Assembly: GCA_022453515.1 (NCBI GenBank)
Contig: JAJNNY010000035.1
Location: 1-64,000, forward strand
Direction of reading: 5' to 3'
Source of the DNA: Astrocystis sublimbata
Taxonomy: Eukaryota; Ascomycota; Sordariomycetes; Xylariales; Xylariaceae
DNA length: 64,000 nucleotides
The number at the start of each line of letters is the position of its first letter. Within the stretch, counting starts at the first letter, position 1. Shown piece after piece: positions 47,221 through 57,867 of the stretch. Below the pieces are notes generated by a model. That model saw nothing but the letters and a program-made list of their open reading frames with translations, ran no database searches and was not told the DNA's origin. The position numbers were made by a program, and so were the translations under genes.

Positions 47221-48150
47221 ATGTGTTACCCAACAGTCCATCTTTGCCGGATCTGCCTGACTCCCACGCGAGCAGAGCGGCTATGCAGAGGCCTTTGCTT
47301 CCTCAACCAGTTCCCCATGGCGAGCGTCACAGACGACTACTGCCCGCAGCACGCCGAAGATGTGGGGGTTGCACAACAACACCAACACCAAGACTTTCTG
47401 GACGACAGCAGCGCATTCCCCGAGTTCCAAAACTCGCTGCTAAATCAGCCTCTCTTTATGAACGAGGGCGTCAACATGCTGCCGCAAGCTGCTAACTATG
47501 CGCACATACAAAACCACTACCAGCAACACTTTCAACAACACTATGAACACGTCTTTCCCGACATGCCTGTGCCCGGACCTCTCGACGCCTACAACGCAGT
47601 CGGCGGCGGTGGTGGTGTCTATGATGACGCAAATGTGTACGCGCCGCCGCAGCAGCAGCAGCAGCAGCCTACCGTAGACTTTGAGATCAGCATGTCTAGC
47701 GGCTGGGTTGAGCCCCATAACGCGCGAAGTGGTTCAGGTGCAGGCGCAGGTGCAGGTGGCAGAGGCGCGTACGTGCAGAACGTCGCGGATTACCAGGTAA
47801 GGGTCAACAGTGACAATCCTCACACTGCACCATTCGCTGAACCAGCTGTGCGAGTCGCAGAGCCGGCGACGAGCGACCCTGCTGGACAGGACCAGCTGGG
47901 GGTCGGCCACCACAACCACGACGACCACCAGAAGATCGACGAGAGTGGCGGCCCGAACTACATCATCCAGGACGTCGACCCGGATTTCCAAAGAGAGCTG
48001 GAGAGGTTCGTCGAGTCGTGGGCCGACGGCGGCGGTCTCGGTGGTCTCGTCGACGATGACGGGTACGGGTACGGGGGCGCTGCTGCACAGGGGTGCTATG
48101 AGGGTGCAGGTGCAGGTGCAGGGCCGTATCAGATTACGGGGCAGTATTAG
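47221..48150 (+). CDS. hypothetical Q/G-rich low-complexity protein
   Basis: One open frame of 309 aa. The N-terminus MCYPTVHLCRICLTPTRAERLC has five cysteines in 31 residues (through RGLC), with one CxxC and spacing that could bind zinc. Then follow Gln/His stretches (QQHFQQHYEH and a CAG run coding Q6 near 47650-47668), Gly-rich stretches, and a more ordered acidic segment GPNYIIQDVDPDFQRELERFVESW near residue 250. No homologous family is recognised. The length, reading through low-GC and high-GC parts alike, and absence of an opposing better gene support a real gene, but it could be wrong in start or contain an intron. Confidence 0.5.
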   Translation: MCYPTVHLCRICLTPTRAERLCRGLCFLNQFPMASVTDDYCPQHAEDVGVAQQHQHQDFLDDSSAFPEFQNSLLNQPLFMNEGVNMLPQAANYAHIQNHYQQHFQQHYEHVFPDMPVPGPLDAYNAVGGGGGVYDDANVYAPPQQQQQQPTVDFEISMSSGWVEPHNARSGSGAGAGAGGRGAYVQNVADYQVRVNSDNPHTAPFAEPAVRVAEPATSDPAGQDQLGVGHHNHDDHQKIDESGGPNYIIQDVDPDFQRELERFVESWADGGGLGGLVDDDGYGYGGAAAQGCYEGAGAGAGPYQITGQY

Positions 48151-48442
48151 AGTGCGGCAACAAAGGAATGTTCCGAGTACTGTGCTGTCGGTACCTAATT
48201 TGATTAGAGGTTTAGAACAAAATAGGAGCATAGAGCAAAATAGGAGGATAGAGTTGCTTGAGGATTAGAAGTGTGTCTGGATATACTGCTTGCTGGTAAA
48301 GCCACTGTATTAAATGTAATTGTATATAACTGGATGTTTGGTATAACTTCCGATACAATCTCTTGTAACTACCTAGTCTTGCGTACTTAGGTACGTAGTG
48401 AGTGTCTGTCGTATTGTCCATAATGTAAGAATAAACACCACC

Positions 48443-50110
48443 TCAGCAATCGAAGATCTTACAATTGCCACCCCGCGGCTTAAACACCAAGTTCGGCCCA
48501 TCATGCGCCGCACTAAAGACATCGCGCAGCTCAAACTCAGCCGGATGCTTCTCCCCTACTAAACCCCCAGCAGTACCGCTACCAACATCATCACCAGGCG
48601 CAATCTCGAAATCAAAGAACCACAGCGTCTTAGCAATCACCAAGCTGGTTTCCAGATACGCCATCGGCTTCCCCGCACACCCGCGAGACCCCGTCGAAAA
48701 GGCCGCAAAAGCACTGTGCATGGTGCGCAGCTCGTCCTCGTCGCTGACAAGCCAGCGCTCCCGGCGGAAAACGAAGGGGTCGCGGAAATAGGCTTCGTTG
48801 TGGTGCAGCGAGTAGATGTTGACGCCGACCTGGGTGCCACGCGGGATGACATGGCCGTCGACCACCCACGGCCCCTTGCCCTCTTCCTCTTTCGCAAGCT
48901 GGCGCCAGAGCGTTCCTGACACGGGCGAGGACATGCGCAGAGACTCGTCGATGCACGCGCGCAGGTACTTGCACGCAGCGAGCTTGGGCCCGCCTTTGAC
49001 GTCGGCGCCGTCGCTGAAGGCGGTGCGGATCTCGTCGCATAGCTTGCGGTATACGGCCGGGTAATGCGACAGGTAGAAGAATAGCCCGCTCAGAGCCGTC
49101 GCCGTGGTGTCTCCGCCTGCGGGGAAGAAGAACACGGCCTCCGACCACAGCTCGCTGAGCTTGATGCTATCGGGACCTTCTACGTTGATGTTATCCGCAA
49201 CAGCTGCGTATAAGTCGTCTTTTACGTCCTTGTCTAGGCTCAGACGCGTGCTTATCATGTGCTCCAATGCGCGGAGATAGCCGAGTCTGCTAGAGCGCGA
49301 CAGGGCATGCAAGACGGTGTCGAGAACGCGGTTTTTGAGGAAAGGGAGCTGGAAGAACGCGTTGACTCTGTAGTTGCCCAATGCGATGCCGTCGCTGATG
49401 AAGCGGTATCTCGGATCCGTCTGCGTGTTGAGCGCGAACCCGAACGCGAGATGGCCGACTATGTCGAGACCTAGCCGTTTGGATTTCTGAGACATATTGA
49501 GAGGCTGTGAAGTTGCCGAGGATTGGTAAAGGGTCTTCAGAAACACGTCGATTTGCTCGGTCATGATGGGCTCGAAGCCGCGCATCGCGCGCTCTGTGAC
49601 GGCTCGGCCGACAAGTCTACGCTTCGAGGCATGTCTTCTCCGGTCCAGTGCGTTGAAGATGCTGTCGACTCCGCTGGGCGGAAGTGAGAGTAGGTAGACG
49701 TGCGATTTTGTGACTCGGTCATTGTTGTAGACATCTGCATTGTTAGTAGCGAGCTCTTATATGGCCGTAAGGGTTATCGTGAAGCTTACCTTGCAAGGCC
49801 TGATGTGAGTTGAAAACCAATCTGTCAGGGCCATATCTCATGACACTGCCATATTTCTTGTGATCTTGATATGTGGTCACATGAAGGCGTTTCAATAACG
49901 CATGGAAGCCACCATACCAGTCGCTGAACTTGGCTACGACTGGTCCCGGGTAGTTCTTGAGAGGATGAAGTAGAATATAGTAGCAGACTGAGAAGAGATA
50001 CTGCGGTGTATTATTAGTAGGCAGTACCTTTTAGCTTTGGATTTGCATCATACATAAAACCCATATATGAGCAAGGCGCCCTTCGACGCTGCTATGATCG
50101 TGTCCATCAT
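48443..50110 (-). CDS. cytochrome P450 monooxygenase (second, outside the PKS cluster)
   Basis: Three exons (50110-50054, 50000-49790, 49734-48443) total 1560 nt and give 519 aa. Splicing builds a typical membrane anchor (IYGFYYLFSVCYYILL) followed by the proline hinge KNYPGP. RYGPDRLVFNSHQALQDVY is the B-region, FFFPAGGDTTATAL is the I-helix oxygen site, DESLRMSSP contains the ExxR, RRERW is the PERF-like part, and AFSTGSRGCAGKPMAYLE is the haem loop. It looks like fungal P450s of secondary metabolism (isotrichodermin hydroxylase or benzoate-hydroxylase-like), but the substrate is not predictable. It diverges from a decayed SDR gene at 50996, which suggests the remains of a small two-gene catabolic or biosynthetic unit. 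Confidence 0.92.
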
Positions 50111-50995
50111 GATGTTGATAGCTACTAAGGAGCGCGTTGCTGCTAACGACACTGTTTGATGGCCAAGGGCTTGAATCTAATATTGCATCCTCTGCGATGG
50201 GCGCAAACAGTTTGAGCGAATATGAGAGCTCACAGCCCTTTGTGTTGAGTTGTTGATGTGAAGCTAGGCCTCGGCAAGATCGAAACGAGAAGTAAACCGA
50301 GGTTGTTGGCACGGCCTGAGTGAGACAAGGGATTGCACCCAACAGCCAAATTCAAACCAGTGAGCTCACCCACTTGACAAAGGTCACAAAGTATCAAGTT
50401 AGAGCTCTTTGAGTGAAACAAAACACGTCACTGCGCATTGACTGCACTCGTACGTTTGATACCACGCAGTGCCGTCATTTGTGCATCGCACTCCAATCAA
50501 CAAGTCTGAGGCCTTGGCTGCAGCAATAGTCTCATATTGGCCCTTAGACCGATCATAGGCTCAAATAGCGGTTGGTAACAACACGTCTTGCAAAGTTCTT
50601 ATACGGGAAATGTGCTGTGCCGTGGTTTCTGACGGAGGTTGTGCCTACAATAAGTTATTCAATAGTTTATAACCTCGAATCAAAGTTGATAGTTTAAGGA
50701 GCACTTGAGTAGGAACAAGTAGAAACTACCCCAGTGAGGGGTTACATTTTATGTTCGTCTTTTTACTGTTATGTTTAAATTTAGTAATGCTGTTAGCTGC
50801 GCCTGTCCTCCGGGGTGTAACCCACGTAGAGTTACCAACACCCTTCGTCCGCTTCTATGATATATGTAATGACGGTAAATTCCACTGCAAAGTTTTGACA
50901 TTCCCCCACCTTGGCTCTATCAACCCAGTCCTTTTACCATATCGTACAAGATACTATACAAATCTAACTAACACCATCCACAATTGACCGCGATT
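50111..50995. other. divergent intergenic between P450 and SDR pseudogene
   Basis: P450 promoter and the old promoter of the pseudogene. The open frame at 50751-50987 has a hydrophobic start (FVFLLLCLNLVMLLAAPV) but no ATG context, domain or splice continuation that I can support. Confidence 0.35.
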
Positions 50996-51850
50996 ATGGT
51001 CAACAATACTCAGGACGGGGTTGCTCTGGTAGTAGGGGCAAGCCCTGGCACTGCCTCAGTAGTCAAGGAGTTATCGGACATGTTTGACGATGGTCCGGAA
51101 GAGGTATCGGCAGAGAGGCTGCCTTTCCTCTCGCCGAGGCTGGTGCGAGGGCTGTCATGTGAGCGGATATGAACGAAACCACTACTAAATCCTCGTCGGA
51201 AGAGAGCAAGAATTTTGCTAACAACAAGGATTAGACAGTTACGATCTTTAAAATAAACATTCAAGACGATAAATCCGCCCAGGACATGGTTGACTTTGTG
51301 GTAGCCAAGTTTGGTCGCATTGATTACGCCGTCGATGCTGCCGGAGTAGGTTTGATCTTATATCAGGCATCGGTAATTCTAATGAGTAGAAGGACCAACA
51401 TCTCTTATCTTACTGAAAGGTCAACAACAGAGTGCATGCGCCAATCGCAGAGACAGACATTGCCAATTTCGATCACATCATGAACATCAACGCACGCGGC
51501 AATCTCGTCTGTGTTCGCGCCCAAGTGGCTGCGATGCTGAATTAGGAACCAAAGACCTGGAGAAGCAGAAATATCACACGCCATATTGGTCGCGGGGTCA
51601 TCATCAACCTCGCATCCACGAACTCGTTCATCGGCCTCCCCAGCAAAGGCTCGTACACCATCTCCAAACATGCTTTCATGGCAGTCACCATAATGGCAGG
51701 TATGTGATCTCAATTCTTGCGCAGACTAGCAACTTCGCTCGTCGGACACCATTGCGTTCTTGTGCAGTCCGGCAGCCAGCTATCAATGGGACCAGCTTGC
51801 TGATTGATGCTGCTGCGACGACGACGGTTCGTTTATTCGAGTTTAGTTGT
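50996..51850 (+). pseudogene. decayed short-chain dehydrogenase
   Basis: Pieces of a classical SDR lie in order but cannot be joined into an open frame. GVALVVGAS is the start of the glycine motif. A one-base loss near 51125 shifts frame inside the helix that should read as FAEAGAR. An in-frame TAG occurs near 51234, then KFGRIDYAVDAAGVG (NNAG region), then another TAG near 51545 inside the stretch before GRGVIINLASTNSFIG (Ser) and GSYTISKHA (YxxxK). After a donor-like GTATGT the next ~45 codons of the family are missing, and the sequence resumes with the C-terminal INGTSLLIDA. Several independent lesions show a true relic. The parent was probably an alcohol/ketone oxidoreductase paired with the adjacent P450. 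Confidence 0.82.
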
Positions 51851-52987
51851 TATGTCAGATGTTCTAGCGCAAGTGCAGTCTTATGCAATTATAGAATCTC
51901 AAACTCCCCTTGATTTGTGAAAACAAGAGTTGTATGTTCTTTGATTATGTGTGTAATAAAATCGAGTTGATATCTCAATGCAACCAAAATTTCTGGGTAG
52001 AAACTCTTGTTTAGGGGTCGATCCCCAGGGGCTAATTATTGGCCCCTGTTCACCTGCAGATGCGCCAAGATGGGCACCTGAGCGAGTGCAACTTATAGGC
52101 CATGTCTAGGCTACCTAGGGGGTATGTTAGGGCAATACGGCTAGAAGTAAGCTAAATAGCCCATTGTGCTCATTTCAAAAGCGCTCAAAAATAGAAAACC
52201 TTTGGAACCAGCATGGCATAACCTACCTAGGTAGGTACTACCTCCAAGACAGACGACGCTGGCTAATGTTTCTCATGGCTACTACAACGCAGGGGCAAGC
52301 ATTGAAAGGGTCTGTGGACGATGCGTAAACGACCCTTGGTGCCATGAGACAAATTTCTAGCGCTTCTGCATCCCAGGGATGTCACCTTTCGCAACCTTCA
52401 TACACGCCGGTCACCATTTTCATCCTTTCTCAATGCGTATTCATTGTACTTCACGTACTCGACATGCATCTTTCTTCATTGATTGATGAAAGGGAAACCC
52501 GATCATGAAACTAGCTAATCGGATAAGAACCGATCGTTCAAGGTGTGCGAGGGACTGGGTGGAAGACCTTGGGGATAGATTGCGGACCGATTAAAGCTTT
52601 GACCTCAGGATAGAGTCATGGATCAATATCGGGGATTGATACAGCTCCCGCACATGCCAGCCGGACGAGATTATTGCATGCTGCAGGTTCATAGATTCAC
52701 TCGCCTCTAATCAACTACGATCGGCAGAACGAATATGCGCGAGTCGAGGTATAAGGAGCTCTGGGGTCGCATTTCATGCAGTGTTCTATTCCGCCTAAAG
52801 TGATTTAATCTAAACACTCACACTTTCAACTTCACAGATAACGCGAAGCGGCTTATGAGGGCCTTCGGTAGAACCAAGTCTTAAAAAGCAGAACGATGCC
52901 AAATATTTGTGATCTGTGACCTGTAAGACCAGACATCCCAACGACTCCGCACTCCTCAACCACGGCAACAGTCTGTGACCGGTCATA
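51851..52987. other. intergenic with short palindromes
   Basis: No gene. Contains a hairpin-like AGGGGTCGATCCCCAGGGG near 52013 and the CCTACCTAGGTAGGTA palindrome near 52222-52237. The latter motif type is also seen near 440 and is a small dispersed element or simple sequence. Confidence 0.4.
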
Positions 52988-54466
52988 ATGCAGTGGAAGG
53001 CGTTGATACTGGCGCTCCTCGCGGAGCGCGGCTACGGCCAGATCATGCCCATGATGAGATTCCAATGCTCGCAATTGGTCGTCGACCGTGTGGACCCCTT
53101 GGTCAATCCCGGCGTCGTGCCGTCGCCTCACCTGCATCAGATCGTGGGCGGCAACTCATTCAACGCCTCCATGAACCCAGAGACACACGATCTCCCCTCG
53201 TCTTCGACATGCACTAGCTGTACCTTCTCGGAAGACTTTTCGAACTACTGGGGTCAGTTTACTGTACATTACTCGACCTATGTTGGATCTATGCTAATCG
53301 TCTCCAGTGCGTGAATTGCCGTAGTGCCGCATCGTTTTCAAACCCTCAGAGAAACTTGGTTATGACAACTTGACTTACACATAGCAGACAGCAGTCCTGT
53401 ACTTCCGAGCCCGCAACGGGACATACAGACGGGTGCCCCAATTCGTAAGCGAGGGCCTGCGCGCCGACGGCGGCATCACAGTCTACTACATCCCGTCGCC
53501 CGATGCGAAGGAGAAGGTGACAGCCTTCACCCCGGGCTTCCGCATGCTCGTGGGCGACGCGACCGCCACCGCGACCAACCCCAACGCGCGCAAGGTGTGC
53601 CACCGCTGCATGCCGACGACAGGCGACCGAAACAACATCAACTGCGGTGCCCCGGACAGCCAGTCCCTGCCGGAAGAGTTTTGTCCCGGCGGGATCCGGA
53701 CCGTGATCACATTCCCGACGTGCTGGGACGGAAAGACGACGGACAGCCCCGACCATATGAGCCATGTGGCCTACCCGACCTCGGCTTTTAACGAGGTGTC
53801 TGTTGGCGCGTACGGGACTTGTCCTGCGAGCCATCCGGTCAAGATACCGCAGGTTATGTACGAGGTTATGTGGGATGTAAGTGTCTAGTTCCGCTTATTT
53901 CAAACCCTCCTATGCGCCACCATATGCGACATTTCATCCCTGAATAGACTGTCACAAGGCTATGTTGTTCAACGCAGGTCACCCTTGTTACTCGAAACGT
54001 CATACTGACCATTTATCATAGACACGAATTTTCAACGACCCAGAAATGTGGCCAGAAGATGGCTCGCAGCCTTTTGTCTGGAGCACCAACGACCAGTAAG
54101 ACCCTATCACCTTCACCTCCACCTTCACCTTCACTTCCATCTTCACTCTCACCCAAGCAGCAATCTCTAACGATAGAACACAACACCACAGGAAAGGCTT
54201 TTCGCAACACGGCGACTATGTCTTCGGATGGCAGGATGATTCCCTACAGCGGGCGATGGACGCTCGATGCAACGGCGCCGTGTGCGGCCAATTGAAGACG
54301 CAGTCTGCCGAGGCCGCGATGAAGTGCACCAAGTCGAGGGCCGTCGATGAGGATATCGATGGATGTAAGTCATAGCCATATACTCCCCCTTGGTGAAATG
54401 GATTACTCATGACTGATTGAACTCGCAGGGCTTACTGAGATTCCCGGGATGCAGATGGTTGAGTAA
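52988..54466 (+). CDS. secreted DUF1996-domain protein
   Basis: Five exons (52988-53251, 53388-53876, 54022-54095, 54192-54364, 54429-54466) sum to 1038 nt and 345 aa. An N-terminal signal peptide (WKALILALLA) is followed by the DUF1996 block: MRFQCSQLVVDRVDPLVNPG, HLHQIVGGNSF, the TAVLYFRARNGTY strand, PGFRMLVGD, FPTCWDGK, DHMSHVAYP and later HGDYVFGWQDDSLQRAMDARC. Family members are extracellular fungal proteins of unknown activity, often with a WSC domain, which is absent here. Cysteines are plentiful and probably disulfide-bonded. The first intron is a stwintron; without that reading the frame breaks after the first exon. The intron at 54096-54191 contains a CCTTCA repeat. Confidence 0.88.
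53252..53387 (+). other. [D1,2] stwintron in the DUF1996 gene
   Basis: G53252 is followed by inner intron 53253-53307 (GTCAGT ... GCTAAT ... CTCCAG), then TGCGTG, so the outer donor is G+TGCGTG. The outer intron ends at 53387 (ATAGCAG). This joins TGG directly to ACA GCA GTC, giving YWTAVLYFRARNG, the family consensus. A simple intron from 53253 to 53387 leaves one extra G and shifts the frame. Confidence 0.8.
54096..54191 (+). repeat. CACCTTCA-type pyrimidine-rich repeat in an intron
   Basis: The third intron of the DUF1996 gene is filled with imperfect (C/A)CCTTCA/CTTCCA units. It is a simple-sequence intron; no other function is seen. Confidence 0.55.
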
Positions 54467-54577
54467 GTAGGCTGGTCTTGGTAATATGGGTTGGCGAAGC
54501 AAAGCATTCTTGCTCATGCGACGAGTTGAATCAATTGCTGGAAGTCGTGAAGTAAAGTAGAGGGACTACTTATCTAC

Positions 54578-55979
54578 TTAATCAGGCATGTAGTGACCAA
54601 GAAAGATAAATTGAGAGTGGTACAATAGCCCGATCAAGCCCAGTACCCCACTCAAACCATCATTCTTCTCTCCATTCCGCTGACAGCCGCGCTCCAATGT
54701 GAAATCTGATACCCCGATATCCAGCTGCTCACCACGCATGAGTTGGCTCATCAACCGCCCACTGCCCATGCCCAGAGTCAAGCCATAAGACCCATGGCCC
54801 CAACACACAAACACCCCGCTGGCGTGTCTATGGACTAGAGAAGAGTTGTAGCCAAAGGTATTTCTAGTCAGATCCGTGGGAGATACTTGGTCAATGACAG
54901 GAAGTCCGGATACAGTCGCTGGCCTGAAAGCGCGGCCTTTGCCGATGGGCTCAGCCTCCTTGAAGTCATGGTTTCCTTGATGCTTCTCAGCAGCGACGCA
55001 GCTGCATTGCCAATTAATCCACCTCTGCGCATAGCGTGATAACTCACCAACCAGGCCTTCATCAGGATCCTGTTGGCGACCAGGTGAAGGGAGCTCAGCA
55101 GAATAATTTCGTCGTCCACAAGCCCAGATCGTCCCGTCGTCGCGGCCGGCGAACTCCATCTTGTCGCCGACGATATTCGCAAAGGTAACGAAAGCCGTTG
55201 TAGCCTGTGTTGTTGGGCATGGATTCTGCCAGCATGCCCAGTCTCCCGCGTCTGTCGTCCATTGGAGCTTGATTGGTGAAGATGGAAAAAGGTCGTGGAA
55301 GACTGTTGGGGTCCAGGCTCCGGAGGCGAGAAGGAGCTGAGTGCAAGTAGTCGCTGTTAGCTCTTGACGTGCGTTGGCGCATGTGACTGTCTGTACGCAG
55401 TTGTTCGCTGACAGCCCCACGGCGACTATCTTCGTGTCTAGTTTGAACTTGACGCCCATGGATTTGCACTGCTCCGTAAGCCATTCTCCGACACCGATGG
55501 GGTTACTGTGCATATCTTGTGAGAATGAGGATCAAGCTAATATTACGATTTAAGACTAACACTGTTGCAGTCCTGGTACCGAGGACCTCGTTGTTGACAT
55601 CCCAATTGCTGTCCTTCTTCAGCCAATCTGGGAGATGCTCGAGCCCACGTCCGTAACCGAGGCTGACCCCAAACGAGGACTGCGCTCTATAACCAGTAGA
55701 TTCTCTGAACGGCTCGTTCTCGGCTTCTGCAGCCCACAGATCAAACGAATACATCCCGAGCGGTATGGCGGGATATTGCGGATCTGGGAAGCCGTAGTGA
55801 AGACATCCCGTGCAGTTTGATGATGCGCCTGCGAAGGGTTTGGCAAAGGCATCGACGACCGTGATGTCGATATGTTGCGACTTTGCTAACGCACGCTTCG
55901 CAAGATTGTAGGCCGTGCAGAGACCAATGGACCCGGCTCCGACGATGACAACTGCCCCGCTGGACTGAGGCTCGGCCAT
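54578..55979 (-). CDS. FAD-dependent oxidoreductase of the DAO (D-amino-acid oxidase-like) family
   Basis: Two exons (55979-55561 and 55505-54578; intron 55 nt) give 448 aa. The FAD-binding motif VVIVGAGSIGLCTAYNLAKR starts at residue 10. ASSNCTGCLHYGFPD fits the substrate-side loop, and the splice restores TATVNPIGVGEWLTEQC. Later come LLLASGAWTP and the C-terminal FAD site FVCWGHGSYGLTLGMGSGR. Enzymes of this fold oxidise amines or amino acids (D-amino acids, sarcosine, fructosyl amino acids). Which substrate is used cannot be told. The final ~25 residues are hydrophobic (VLGLIGLLYHSQFIFLGHY) and may be a tail anchor or a readthrough beyond the family end. A 27-base G run sits 37 bp upstream of the start codon. 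Confidence 0.85.
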
Positions 55980-56015
55980 GTTTTGGGATTTAGCTGTGCT
56001 TGTGGTGCAACGATT

Positions 56016-56042
56016 GGGGGGGGGGGGGGGGGGGGGGGGGGG
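56016..56042 (+). repeat. 27-base poly-G tract
   Basis: An uninterrupted run of 27 G on the plus strand, 37-63 bp upstream of the DAO-family start codon (poly-C on its sense strand). It is capable of forming G-quadruplexes; exact length is uncertain because such runs are error-prone in sequencing. Confidence 0.9.
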
Positions 56043-57797
56043 TGGAGGTCAGGAACTCTTCTCACCGCAACGGTTGTCTCATATTGTCTCGGTTGCCATG
56101 TGCCGGTGGCGCAGTTTGACTACATGACAGCCGTTTGACTTCGGTGAGACGGGAAAGATCTTAGTCGAATGATTCAGTTGAAAGGGAGCAAGCACCCCTT
56201 GTGATGCCATCTTTGTGAAGTAAGCCCTACGTACTCTGCTTCAATCGTACAGTGATAACTCCTTTATGATTAGACTGATTGCTTCGTTATAATATCACTA
56301 AAATTGAGTCTCGAGCAAAGACCTTTTTTATTCTGTAAAGTCAATTGAAGGCTAATTGAAGGCAACTATAGTACCAGAATCTTGCATTCGTTATGGAAGC
56401 ACATTTTGAGCTCGATGCTGTCATGTGTTTCTAGGAAAGCCAGGAAAGCAAGGAGCCTCTGAGTAGGGAGGTAAATAAGCAAGCATGGTGCTTCGTCGCC
56501 CCAAGAAGCATTCAAGTAGGTAGCTCAGAATAAAGGAATTTATATCGATGGCACTGGGACAGTGGGAGAGACTGGATGCGAGGAATCGGCTGTTGGCATA
56601 TGGACATTGAAATAAGCTAGAGCAACTAATAGGGAACGATGCACTCAACCTCGTGCCCTTAAGGTTTATCGCCGATGTTGGCGTTGTTTTGTTCCGAACT
56701 CATCTTGTCCAAAGAGCCGCTTGTGTTCGTCAGCTGTCCAGGTACAGTACCTGGTAACATGCATATGACGCCGCATGTAGGAGATGCCAGATAGGGCAAG
56801 CCGATGCGCATGGTGGTATTGCGCGGTTATTGGCGCCATTACAGACCCTTAGTCTCAATCATCATGGTCAATGCTGGTAGTTGCTAAAGCGGCTCATAGA
56901 TGACTATCATGGATGAAATGGAATAAAGGTACAACCAGCTCAAGGCGATCTTGTTCCACTGAATGCAAGTGATAGATTGATGATCAAGATTGAAATCTGC
57001 CAAGACAATGGGAGCTGGGGGCACCAATGCCGTCATCTTTGTCTCTGCTTCTCCGCACCGGTGATCATTTTTAGTGCTTGATTCACTAAACCGCCCGCCC
57101 TGGGGTTTAAGACAACTTAGCAAGCCACCAACTCCGGGGCTTTAAGCTCTTACTGTATTCATTGCACCTGCATGGAACATCCATCCATTCACATCAAACA
57201 ACACATAACAAGGCGTGACATTGACCGACCTTCGACCCGTTAAAGGACAGGCAAGCAAGCAAACCCAATAGACCCTCCACGAAGTCCTTTCTTTCTTTTG
57301 ACCCCCACATTCGCTGGCACTGGCACTGGGGAGGAGGAGCCCGGCCTAGAACGTGGGACGGGACTTGTCGGGCGGTGAAGGCGGCAGCAGCAGCAGCTGA
57401 CGACCACAACGAATGAATGGGTGGAACGATGGATATTGGAAGGGCGTTGAATGCGCTGATTGCGCGAGGGACTTTGGCGGTTTGGGATGCGACAGGCCAA
57501 TCAACGAGGCAGAGCGTAGATAGGTAATACCTGACCAAAGAAATCATGTTTCACGAACCACAGCCCTCGGTCCGTTCGTCTATTTTGTTGTGTTCTATCA
57601 CAAACAGTGAATCAATCATATCAATTTATTTTATTTTCCGCGCAACATCATAAGAATAAAAAACATGATCATGGTTCGACTGTCATGATCGTCTAGCTGG
57701 TCTCTCCCTCACAACAACTCACCCAGCGCCGGCATACAGACAGTACTCACTTACCTAAAGTGCCTCAGTACAGACAACACTTGGTTGCAGGTAATAG

Positions 57798-57847
57798 AGG
57801 TAAGGTCAGGTAAGGTAAGGCAAGGTAAGGCAAGGCAAGACAAGGCA
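57798..57847 (+). repeat. GGTAAGGCAA-type tandem repeat
   Basis: About nine imperfect copies of (G)GTAAGGCAA/GGCAAGGCAAG units ending ~20 bp before the start codon at 57868, so within the 5' leader or core promoter of the dehydrogenase gene. Confidence 0.65.
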
Positions 57848-57867
57848 TCAATCACACACATCACATC

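Larger units (their letters stand above)
55980..57867. other. intergenic
   Basis: Nearly 1.9 kb between two divergent genes. It starts with the G27 tract and ends with the GGTAAGGCAA repeat next to the dehydrogenase start. The open frame at 57194-57547 minus has no domain. No gene is supported. Confidence 0.45.

Noticed and set aside
55506..55560. 31-nt intron with GTAATA donor in the DAO-family gene
   Set aside because: Too short; the 55-nt intron from GTTAGT to GCACAG gives a better consensus (TATVNPIGVGEW).
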